Shown here in pieces: positions 1-8,319 of a stretch of DNA of 25,640 nucleotides. The stretch lies in NCBI GenBank assembly GCA_036897095.1, contig JAYMSP010002197.1, forward strand, positions 1 to 25,640, written 5' to 3'. The notes under the pieces were generated by a model that saw nothing but the letters and a program-made list of their open reading frames with translations, was not told the DNA's origin and made no database searches. The position numbers were made by a program, and so were the translations under genes. The DNA comes from Plantago elongata (lineage: Eukaryota > Streptophyta > Magnoliopsida > Lamiales > Plantaginaceae). Position 1 is the stretch's first letter; every line of letters begins with the position of its first letter.

Positions 1-17
1 AGAAAGCTTGGATAACA

Positions 18-164
18 ATGGCGGTAGAAAGTGGAGTGAGGAAGAAGAAGGAAGGTGATGATGATGAGGTGCGAAACATCTACGTTTTGGTCCCAACTGC
101 TTTTTCTTCTTCTGTCTATCTACCTACAGTTTGGAAGTTTGGATCTGACAGTGGAAAAAATTGA
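18..164 (+). CDS. hypothetical 48-codon ORF at window edge
   Basis: An ATG in a favourable plant context (AACAATGGCG) opens a 48-codon frame. It starts MAVESGVRKKK, continues with an acidic DDDE stretch and ends at TGA 162-164. I do not recognise the product. It could be the first exon of a host gene interrupted by the transposon material that follows, or chance. Just beyond it the DNA becomes a CCGGTCC-rich patch (about 168-212). Confidence 0.15.
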   Translation: MAVESGVRKKKEGDDDEVRNIYVLVPTAFSSSVYLPTVWKFGSDSGKN

Positions 165-339
165 AACATGACCCGGTCCAACCCGGACCGGCCCAACCGG
201 TCCAGGTTTTGAGTGGCCGCGCGGAAATGTTCTGCTGTTGGTCCGACCGATTCGGTCCAACCCAAACCCATCCCTTCCCAAACACTTTAATTTCTATAAG
301 TTGAGCAATGGGTTGGATTTTATCCACCCATTTCCAAGA

Positions 340-726
340 CTAGGGTTGAGGTTCCAAAGCTCCAGTAACTGGGTTCTTTCCCCAACCTGTTTCACCATAT
401 TTCGCTTTCATGTGTTTCTTGTATAGAGTCTTAAGTCGAGTCAATTTGGACTGGAGTTGATCCCTTGACCATGTGTAACGTCCCTCAGCGTTCATCCTTT
501 TAGTGATAATCACCCAAGCCTGAGGTTTAAAATTACCAGCACCAATCACGCCTTCTTTCCAGGCATCATGCATGATTTGGTTGTACAACTCAGTGTGGTT
601 TACATCCCATCTACCGGCTTGAGGTTTCATATTTTCCTCATCAAGCCCAGTACCTTGTGCAGTACCGGCAGACCCCTGCACAACAGTTTTTCCCTTCCCT
701 TTGTTTGAAGTTGTTTTTGAAAACAT
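340..726 (-). CDS. Myb/SANT-like domain protein (Myb_DNA-bind_3 type)
   Basis: This uninterrupted 128-codon frame has a low-complexity basic/Gly/Thr N-terminus (residues 1-35). It is followed by a Myb/SANT-like domain at about residues 38-115. Visible hallmarks are the first Trp in GRWDVNHTELYNQIM, a middle AWVIITKRMNAEG, then YTWSRDQLQSKL, LKTLYKKH and a terminal TGWGKNPVTG. That order is typical of the plant Myb/SANT-like family found in transposon-linked genes and in L10-interacting-MYB-like proteins. It is probably a DNA-binding accessory factor. It lies on the opposite strand to the MULE transposase, with about 260 bp between the two starts, so the pair is divergent. Whether it belongs to the MULE or to an adjacent element is inference. 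It ends soon after the domain, which is short for a complete family member. Confidence 0.6.
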   Translation of the reverse strand: MFSKTTSNKGKGKTVVQGSAGTAQGTGLDEENMKPQAGRWDVNHTELYNQIMHDAWKEGVIGAGNFKPQAWVIITKRMNAEGRYTWSRDQLQSKLTRLKTLYKKHMKAKYGETGWGKNPVTGALEPQP

Positions 727-851
727 CTACATGTTATCCAAAAATATCTTGTAAATTCATTAATACAGGCAACAAGAAACCCACAATGACAACTGGCACA
801 TAAAAAAAAAACTTCATCATATAAGAAGTTTTATACCAATTTCATATGAGG

Positions 852-876
852 AGATATCCGAATCCGTCGGATATCT
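852..876. repeat. perfect 10-bp inverted repeat (hairpin)
   Basis: AGATATCCGA (852-861) and its exact reverse complement TCGGATATCT (867-876) flank the 5-base loop ATCCG. The symmetry continues imperfectly outward: CATATGAGG lies on the left and CCTCATCCACATATG on the right, reaching about 844-893. It sits between the divergent SANT-like and transposase genes, so it could be a regulatory or transposase-binding site. No function is proven. Confidence 0.6.
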
Positions 877-1030
877 ATCCTCATCCACATATGGATTATG
901 CTAACAAATTCAAACATTAAAACAATGTTAGAAACAAATAAAAAAACATATCTAATTAAGTGCAAACAAAACTAAAACAATGTAACATATTGGTGATGAT
1001 CGCGTTTTTGGGGCGGGCTATGATGGTGTT

Positions 1031-1057
1031 GAGGAGGAGGAGGAGGAGGAGGAGGAG
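1031..1057 (+). repeat. (GAG)9 microsatellite, poly-Glu in transposase N-terminus
   Basis: Nine perfect GAG triplets lie in frame with the downstream FAR1-like segment. They would encode nine Glu residues next to further acidic residues (IERED). Confidence 0.9.
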
Positions 1058-2260
1058 ATTGAACGTGAAGACCAAAACAACTTGTTTCAAAATATGGGTA
1101 CATTCGGTTTTAGAGAAGATGCACAACATGAAGTGACAAGAATTGGTCGGGAGAACAACATATTCTTCACGGTGATGAGTTTAAAGAAGAACCGTGTGAA
1201 TATTGGTTGTGAATGCAGTGGAAACTATCATACTAGATCCACCATTGATAGAGTTGATGTGGTTCCCCGGACATCTAGTGGGACGAAGAAGATTGGTTCC
1301 ACATTTCAATTGAAGTTGAACAGAATTGGTGAGGGTCGATGGTTTGTAAGGTAGAGGCAAGCACAACCATTCTCTTGGTAGTCACACCAATTGGCATACA
1401 TCGGCATCAAAGTTATCCAAAAGCGAGCATAAATATGTGGGTAAATTGTACAAGACCAAATTGAGACCTTTGAGTATCCTACAAATGGTGAAAGATAAGT
1501 TTCGGGATAATGTTAGTAATGTCCGACATGTCTACAATTCCATACTTAAAGACGACAGATATGGATGGGTTGAGCACAATGCAATACTTTTCGAAGTTAT
1601 TGAACAATCATCATTACTTCCACTAGGAGAGGCTTGAGGAGGGAACAAACAATGTTGGTGATGTATTCTTTGCTCATCCTCATCGTGTTAAATTGCTTCG
1701 ATTATATCCATATGTGTTGGAGTTGGATGCTACATATTCCACTAAACGGTATGAGATGCCTATTGTTGAGATTATTGGGTTTTTGCCAACGGGAAAGAAT
1801 TTTCCTGTTGCATTTGCATTCATAAAGGAAGAAAAGTATGATAGCTACCTTTGAATTTTGTGTAACTTGGCTCATTTCTTTGATGGCATTAAACCACCCG
1901 GAGTTTTCGTTACAGATAGAGAATTCTCCCTTATGAATAGCATTGAGAAAGTGTTCCCAGATGCCAAAACTTTACTTTGTAGACGACACATTGATATAAA
2001 GGTACATGCGCATCATTCGGGTTTAGCACGTAACTCGGACTATCAATGGACAGTTAAGCATAGGTGGGATGAAGTGGTGAATGCAAAGACAGAGGAGGAG
2101 TACAATGATCTTGTGCGGCGGACATTAAGGGCTTGGAGATGGTTACATGGATTCGGACATTATCTGAAGAGTACTTGGTTAGATCGGTGGCCTACAAAAT
2201 TTAATTTGTGGCTTATTGGACGAACCAATATCAACATTTTGGAGTTCTAACGACTAACAA

Positions 2261-2333
2261 GTACAAATTATCGTTCATGTATAGCACACTAATATTATAT
2301 AATATTTCATAAATAACATATAATGAAGTGTAG
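2261..2333 (+). other. intron 1 of the MULE transposase
   Basis: GTACAA at 2261 and TGTAG ending at 2333 bound a 73-bp AT-rich segment. Removing it joins ...TTNK to VESAHNQLK and restores the conserved TTN[RK]VESAH block of MULE transposases. That restored motif is the main support. Confidence 0.8.
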
Positions 2334-2974
2334 GGTTGAAAGTGCACACAATCAACTGAAGTCATGGAATAGGAGTTCGAGATCTAATTTGCCAACCCTT
2401 TTTCTAAAGATTCATGAAATACATGAACTTGATTTGAATGAAATCAGATCACAATTTGAAGAGAATAGAATGAGGATTTCTTCCGTGTAGGCATTTCTTG
2501 TTGTTCCGGAGACTTGGAGGTGTTGTTTCTCATAACTGCACCCCATCTGGGGACTGCACTCATGAGTTACGTATTACACATGGATTGTCATGTGCATGTG
2601 ATATGGCTAGATTAGTGGGGCAGAACATGCCCATTGATCCTGTCGACATTTATCCCATTTGGAAGAGTCTTGATATAGATGGAGAACATGGTTGGATTGA
2701 ATCCGGGAGAGCAAGTACTGATGATCTATGTGACAATGCGTACAAAGATTTCAAAGAGTTTGCAGTCGATGACCAAAAGACGTTGCTAGTTGAATATGTC
2801 CATAAAAAAAAGTTCCCAGATGCTATTAATATTGATGAACCACTCCATCACAAGCACAAAGGTCGTCCACCTAAAGCTCAAGGTCAACGGAACAAGAGTG
2901 ATTTCGAGAAGAGTCAGAAGAATAAGCCTAGTAAAAAGAAGAATCAGTCGCAGACTCAGCATCAGAGTCAGTCA

Positions 2975-3310
2975 CAGGCACATGATCGGGATATGTCCCA
3001 GGATCGTAGTCAGTATCAAAGTCAGGATCATGCTCAGGATATGTCCAAGATCATAGTCAGAATCAAAGTCAGGATCATGCTCGGGATATGTCCCAAGATC
3101 ATAGTCAACATCAGAGTTAGGATCATGCTTGGTATCAGTTTCAGGATCATAGTGCGTATCGACTTCAGGATCATGCTCAGCTTCAGTTTCATGATCACAG
3201 TGCGTATCAGCATCAGGATCATACTCAGCTTCAGTTTCAGTATCATAGTGCTTATCAGCATCAAGATCATGCTCAGCTTCAGTCTCAGGATACTGGTGAG
3301 GATTGGTCTA
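2975..3310 (+). repeat. seven tandem 48-bp repeats (16-aa Q/D/H/S-rich units) linking transposase and OTU
   Basis: The landmark AGG.TCATGCTC-like segment starts at 2976, 3024, 3071, 3119, 3167, 3215 and 3263. Spacing is 48 bp throughout except for one 47-bp step (3024 to 3071). Each unit encodes 16 residues. The first three read like QDHAQDMSQDHSQ, the last four like QDHAQLQFQDHSAY, so two subtypes expanded. The 47-bp step marks a one-base deletion (TGTCC-AAGA near 3045 against TGTCCCAAGA in the next unit). The fourth unit's leading Gln codon is TAG (3118-3120). The array probably formed a flexible hydrophilic linker. Confidence 0.93.
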
Positions 3311-3586
3311 AATATAAGTCTCACTCTAAATTTCATGTTGAAGATTATCATGCCACAAGAAAGAAGTGGACATCTAGAAGATTTAACCAGATGAGATACA
3401 TGTCGAAGGTCATAAGGCCATTCATAGAAGGATGGTATAACGTAGATGCAGATGGACATTGTGGATTTCGGGCACTATCTTTCTATAAGTATCATAGTCA
3501 GGAGAACTAGGCTACAGTTCGACGAGACATCATGGAAGAGTTGACTACTACTCACCGAGATCTATACATACGGCAATATCGTCGTG

Positions 3587-3680
3587 GTAAGTAATCATGT
3601 GTACATTATTCTTATGCATCTTATAAAATTATCATTGTTGCTCTTAATAATAATTACTTTATGTATTGTTAATTTTGTAG
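3587..3680 (+). other. intron in the OTU region of the MULE transposase
   Basis: GTAAGT at 3587 and TTTTGTAG ending at 3680 bound a 94-bp AT-rich segment. Joining the flanks gives the codons CGT CGT GGT GGT GAA GAA and keeps the frame from the OTU Cys exon into the segment with FAPRDYWLDLTDVGLAIA, the usual second half of this OTU type. Confidence 0.8.
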
Positions 3681-4238
3681 GTGGTGAAGAAGAATACATG
3701 AAGAGACTCCACAGTTTGGATTGATTTTTGACATTTGCTCCAAGAGATTATTGGCTAGATCTTACAGATGTCGGTTTGGCCATTGCGACTAAATATCAAG
3801 TTGTCATTACATTCTATTGGAAGGAACTTAGTTGTGTATACTATCCATTTGAATGGAAAGGATGGGATGAAACCGAGCCCACCAACACAAGAATGGGATC
3901 TTGGCCTAAATGAAGGCCACTTTTTCGTGCTCCACATGAAAGACGAAGCACCAATTGGATATGTACCAAATGAGTGGGCCCGCTTCAGAAATCCAACCGT
4001 TAAATGTTGTGAACCAATCTGTGCTCATAGACATGATGAGTTTGTACGAGGTTGATTTGTATCATTATTTTAGACTGATTTGTACTTAGTCAGATTTGTC
4101 GCATCATGTTAGTTATTGTCATTATATCCTTATGTTATTGTATTTATTACCGAAATCTAGAATCAACAAATCCATAATCAAACACATCCATAATACGTAA
4201 ACTACTACATGAAGCTACAAGCTCCAACCTCAAACATC

Positions 4239-4384
4239 AGACTCCTAACATGTGTTCATTAGACTCCTAATATGTGTTCATTAGAGTTAGAAATTATACA
4301 AACCTAAGCACGATGACTCTTGTTGGGATTTTTCACAAATATCTTCGCCAATTTCTGCAAGACTCCTAACATGTGTTCATTAGT
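4239..4384. repeat. three copies of a 24-nt repeat in the 3' end of the PMD pseudogene
   Basis: A 24-nt unit beginning AGACTCCTAA and ending TGTTCATTAG occurs at 4239-4262, 4261-4284 and 4361-4384. The first two overlap by two bases. Copy 2 differs by a single base (TATGTG for CATGTG). Copy 3 lies inside the last proposed PMD exon; the others lie just 3' of its stop. It looks like a small local duplication at the junction of the two convergent genes. Confidence 0.85.
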
Positions 4385-6739
4385 GTGTACTCCCTCCTCA
4401 CAAACATCTGGATGGTATGGAGTTAACAAATGTGTGAATATCTCAACACTTGAACAACCATGTTCACATATAAACATAATTAGACTATATAATGAGTAGA
4501 AAATTCAACGATAAATAATAATTAATGACAACTCACATCATAACTAGTAACCTCATCGACGCATGATGATGTATTCGACTCTTTGATCAACTTTGGATGT
4601 GTCCTCTGAAGGTACCAAGTCAAGTAATCCTCTGACACCTTACCAACATTGCCTGGCTCCACTCTGAGTGACCTACTTGTGAGTAAGCAAACATGTTCAC
4701 GCCAACCAAGAAACTGTGTACGATCACTTTGGTGCTGCACTACGTAGCTACGAGTATTAGCTAATCTGATATGCTTGATCGGTTGCCTTGGTGGCCACGG
4801 TATTGTCTGTCCATAAACAAATTGGCGCATAGCACAATCTGGCATATATGCCTCGCAGATGTCCCGACAATGTATAATGCCCTGATACAGTGATATGGGA
4901 TAATCACAATCCGGTGTCCTACCAAATGGTGTCCAGCAAACCTGAGTATTCAAATGAATTAGGTAATAATAAAAACCCTCATTCAATACATTTCCATATA
5001 CTAAAATGTAACGAAGAAAACTTACATCGTCCATAGTAAGACAATCCTACAGATGTCTGTTTCTCTTAAGTAACTGGTCATGGTGCGACCGGTGTACCCT
5101 AGTCGGTATCCATCTATTTGCGTAGGGAGCATATTCTACATGCTCCAACTTCTTTTTTCCCCGGAACGTAGGAAAGTATTCATAAATTCATGCCTACAAT
5201 AAATGAGTTACATAAACGTTTATGTAACAAGTATATAAATAAATTACTACCACATTGTCATGTGCAACTCCAATCATCTAAAAACAAGAATACATGTATA
5301 AATTAAACATACCTGGAATAATGTCAAACATCCAGCTATCTCTTTGCAACCAGCTTGTGTAGCCTCTCCAAGTTGTCTATACATGTTAGCTAGCACAGCA
5401 TCACCCCATGCATATGACGACACAGTCAAAGGATCATGCAAAAACTCCACAAAACTAGTATGGAGGTGAGTGGTTGTTTTCTCAACAAACAATGTCGTAC
5501 CCAACAACCAAAGCATACTAGCCATAAACTAAGCAACTCTCCCCTCTATTGCGTCAAACTTACACCGACCACTCTTCTAACCAATCCTCTTCTCTAGTCC
5601 CGCATCATTTGCTATATTCAACAGAAGAGCTATTTCCCCCAAACAACTCTGAGGTCTCTGAGTGCAGATAACCGGTTTATCCTGGACAGGTAACTTCAAT
5701 AGATAATATACATCATGAAGCGTGATAGTCATCTCACCAAATGGTAGGTGAAAGCTATTGTTCTCAGGCTGCCATCTCTCTACCAAAGCCGATAACAAAG
5801 AAGGGTCTATCAACTCGAACATACAAGTGTCCAGGTGGGATATCCGACTATCACCCAACCATGTCAGAACCTCAGCATCTTTAAAAATGACATAAACCCA
5901 AGTTCAACATTTACATATACTAATAAGCAATATGGTTTAAATAAAAAAATGACGACTTTAATGAAATATCATAACCACCAAATTACCTTGTTTCCATTCC
6001 ATATGTGATAAGCAATATGGTTTTCAAATGTGGTAATCAAGTCCTTCAGCTTAGGCACTCCATCATCTACCATACTAGTTATACTAGCATATCCAGACTC
6101 ATCAATTTCACTACTCGATCCTACTACACGGACAACTGAATCTTCCTCCCCAAATGATTGCTCATCATCAATAGCATATGAGTGAGATGGTGCAACCATC
6201 GGGCCTTTCCCTTTCCCTCTCCTATGCATCCATGATCGTTGTGGTAATCTTCTCCTTTGAGCGTGGTACTGCTCCTCTGCTCGTCTCTCAGCGTATGCAA
6301 CTGCTTCTGGAGACGGAATTCCATCATCCTCATCCTCATCATAAGAGTCAACTCCTGCAGTAGTCAACGAAGTCTTTGTAACACACAAACTAAATCAACA
6401 AAGGTAAAAATACAAACTAAATACACGCTAAAATTATTACAATACACATTCCCAACAATTCGACATTCGACAAACATGCATAAACAATAAGAATATTTAA
6501 ACAAAATGAAGTTAGACATATAAATACCTGGAGATGATACCAAAGATCGAATAGGAGTCGCAATATGAGTGGGATGTCGAGTTCCCATCCCGATGAGGCG
6601 TATTAATGTTATCAACATTCACAGCAGCCACTCTGTCATCTGTTGCACACTTTCGACGTGATCTAGTAACAATTCTACCATGGAGCCGTCCGGAATGATC
6701 GGCAGGTTTTTTCTGTTTTCCAACTCGATACTTATCCAT
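4287..6739 (-). pseudogene. plant mobile domain (PMD) protein, MAIL/PP7-long-form-like, degenerate
   Basis: Proposed exons on the minus strand: 6739-6541 (basic N-terminus MDKYRVGKQKK); 6354-5987 (acidic DSYDEDEDD, then a basic MHRRGKGKG); 5878-5313; 5193-5026; 4941-4537; and a last one of about 4442-4287. Introns start with GT and end with AG. The third exon has the PMD hallmarks ALVERWQPENNSFHLPFGE, TITLHDVYYLLKLPV and WLLGTTLF, then YAWGDAVLANMYRQLG. Exons four and five follow with YEYFPTFRG, APYANRWIPTR, VCWTPFGRTP and MRQFVYGQTIPWPP. PMD proteins occur in MULE and Ty3 elements and as host MAIN/MAIL silencing factors. This copy cannot encode a full protein: stops lie at 5579-5577, 5531-5529, 5190-5188 and 5049-5047, and the simplest splice from the second to the third exon breaks the frame. 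The last exon's acceptor (GTTGAG/ATATTC) is the least certain. The gene converges with the transposase, with 231 bp between their stops. Confidence 0.8.
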
Positions 6740-7350
6740 CTACATGAAACAAGATTCACAATAAATTAGCACATAATTCGTAAAAACCAAAACAACATGC
6801 AAAATACAAAAATAAATAATTACACAACAAATAGACTACACTTGTTAGAATAATTATTAAATGCATAATAAAACATTATGCAATATGTACACCAAACAAT
6901 TGAGGGGAATCAGTATAAAAGTAGGAAAACAAATTAAAAACAGTTAAATTGGAATGTTATAGTCAAAATCGGGTCCGGTTAGCACTAATGAACTACAAAA
7001 ACATACATAATTCAAAAAAAAGGTTGAGCCGGTTCGGTTCTGGCCAGAACCGGTCCTGGCCAGATTTAGATCTTGGCCACATCTCGGATCTCCGCCGGAG
7101 CTTATCGGCTCCGCCAAGCTCCGATCGGAGCTCTCCGACCTCCTGCTGGCCGGATTCCAGCCGGCCAATGGCCCACCGACAAATCCGATCAACACCCCTC
7201 CCTCGAGTTTCCGGCAATTTATCAAGTTGACGAAAAAAATATAAAGCACTAACCTTCGTATTCTTCGATTTCGTTTGAATGATTTTTTTGTCGAATGGGA
7301 AGGTGAAGTGTATGTAAGGGGGTTGAACGATAAACTTTAAACGTTTTCTG
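6740..7350. other. PMD upstream region with GC-rich segment; possible MULE subterminal sequence
   Basis: AT-rich sequence (6740-6960) leads into a strikingly GC-rich island (about 7025-7205). The island is rich in CCGG, CTGGCCAG and CGGAGCT motifs and holds the perfect 16-bp palindrome AGCTCCGATCGGAGCT at 7117-7132. AT-rich sequence returns after 7210. Short open frames on both strands here look like by-products of base composition. The segment could be the promoter and subterminal region of the MULE, mirroring the CCGGTCC-rich patch at 168-212. No clear terminal inverted repeat or target duplication was found. Confidence 0.35.
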
Positions 7351-8319
7351 AGGGGTTGTTTTATAATACTTTAGTTTCGGGTAAAGTTATAATATGTTTA
7401 AATTGTATCTTGCATTTAGTAATTTTGATCTCCGTTTAACAAATCCACTTCTAACCATACCGGACATACATTTCAAGTTAAATAATTACATGCTGTACTC
7501 CGCCAAAATACTTTTAAATACTGATGAAACTTTAAAAGAAGGGGCCCAACTTTAAATCTGGTGCATATCAATGAGACCTTCGAGAATTTGCGTAGCAATT
7601 GCCAGTGCAGATGATAATGAGTTAGTATTAAATTGAGGGTGTTTAATGAGGAGTGACTTAGTTACGTGTATTCCAGGCAAGCTTCATTGACCTTCTGATT
7701 CTGCATATTTATTTCACAAAACACAATGAATACTATACCACAGATGCCAGCCAGAATTGCTTTGCAATGCATTTGCTGTAGTAATTGATAGACGATAGTC
7801 ATTGGCTCATTGCGCATTTTCACACCACCCCATATGGTTAGTCCCAATCTTCCATGTCACTTTCTCCAATTCAAATTCTCAGGTGTATTTTATGCCGGTC
7901 ACGTCTCTTTCTCCAATTCATATTCTCAGGTGTATTTTATGCGGGTGGTGTACCTTCTACTCACAAATTATATTAGTTCAAATTCCGCTCTACATAATTT
8001 GCATGTTAAGGGTCCATTGTGATCGTATTATCGAGACTGCATGGCAGAAACCGGTAAAGATATACAGTATGTAGTTGTCATTTCTGAAGAAGAAAAGGCC
8101 AATGATCAATGTTTATGTACAAAAACTTCGGATGCAATAACATAACACTAGTAAGATTTTAGTTAGAAACTCAAACAGAACTCCTACAAGGAAAGAAAAG
8201 GTAAAATGAAACAAGAGAATACCAAGCCTACATACATAACCAAATTCACAAACAACACTCTTTCATGCTCAAGACAACTTCTGTTCGCCTCAGCTGATGA
8301 GAAGAAGTTCCGTTAGAGA
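7351..8319. other. intergenic region and 3' flank of the BAM-like gene
   Basis: I see no convincing coding sequence here. The short open frames lack recognisable motifs. The part nearest 8319 should contain the 3' untranslated region of the minus-strand receptor kinase. The stretch includes the tandem duplication at 7860-7942. Confidence 0.5.
7860..7942. repeat. two-copy tandem repeat, 36-bp unit, 47-bp period
   Basis: Two copies of a 36-bp unit starting CTTTCTCCAATTCA and ending GTGTATTTTATGC lie at 7860-7895 and 7907-7942. They differ at one base (AATTC versus TATTC). An 11-bp spacer separates them. It is a local duplication with no evident function. Confidence 0.85.

Larger units (their letters stand above)
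986..4055 (+). pseudogene. MULE (MuDR-type) transposase fused to repeats and an OTU protease domain, degenerate
   Basis: Domains in order: poly-Glu (1031-1057); FAR1-like N-terminus with GFREDAQHEV and a GKHNHSL zinc ligand (about 1098-1390); MULE transposase core with LELDATY (first catalytic Asp codon 1726-1728) and PPGVFVTDREFSL (second Asp codon 1915-1917), then HFGVLTTNK and VESAHNQLK; SWIM-like finger THGLSCACDMA (about 2550-2610); a KGRPPKAQGQ basic linker; seven 16-residue repeats (2975-3310); and an OTU domain with DADGHCGFRALS (catalytic Cys) at about 3445-3480 and GHFFVLHMKD (candidate catalytic His) near 3915. Two GT-AG introns are visible. The copy is dead. In-frame stops lie at TGA 1852-1854, TAG 3118-3120, TAG 3508-3510 and TGA 3722-3724. 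Frame changes fall near 1350, 1640, 2210, 2486, 3045 and 3860-3910. Several stops sit where Trp or Gln is expected. No convincing ATG was found upstream of codon 1091, so the 5' limit is the open frame after TAA 983-985. It converges on the PMD pseudogene. Confidence 0.85.

Noticed and set aside
3034-3459. 141-codon minus-strand frame of repeated MILxLxxSMIL units
   Set aside because: It is the antisense of the 48-bp repeat array; regularity comes from the repeat, not from a membrane protein.
6944-7249. Arg/Gly/Ser-rich frames on both strands of the GC island
   Set aside because: All frames are open because the island is GC-rich; no domain is visible.
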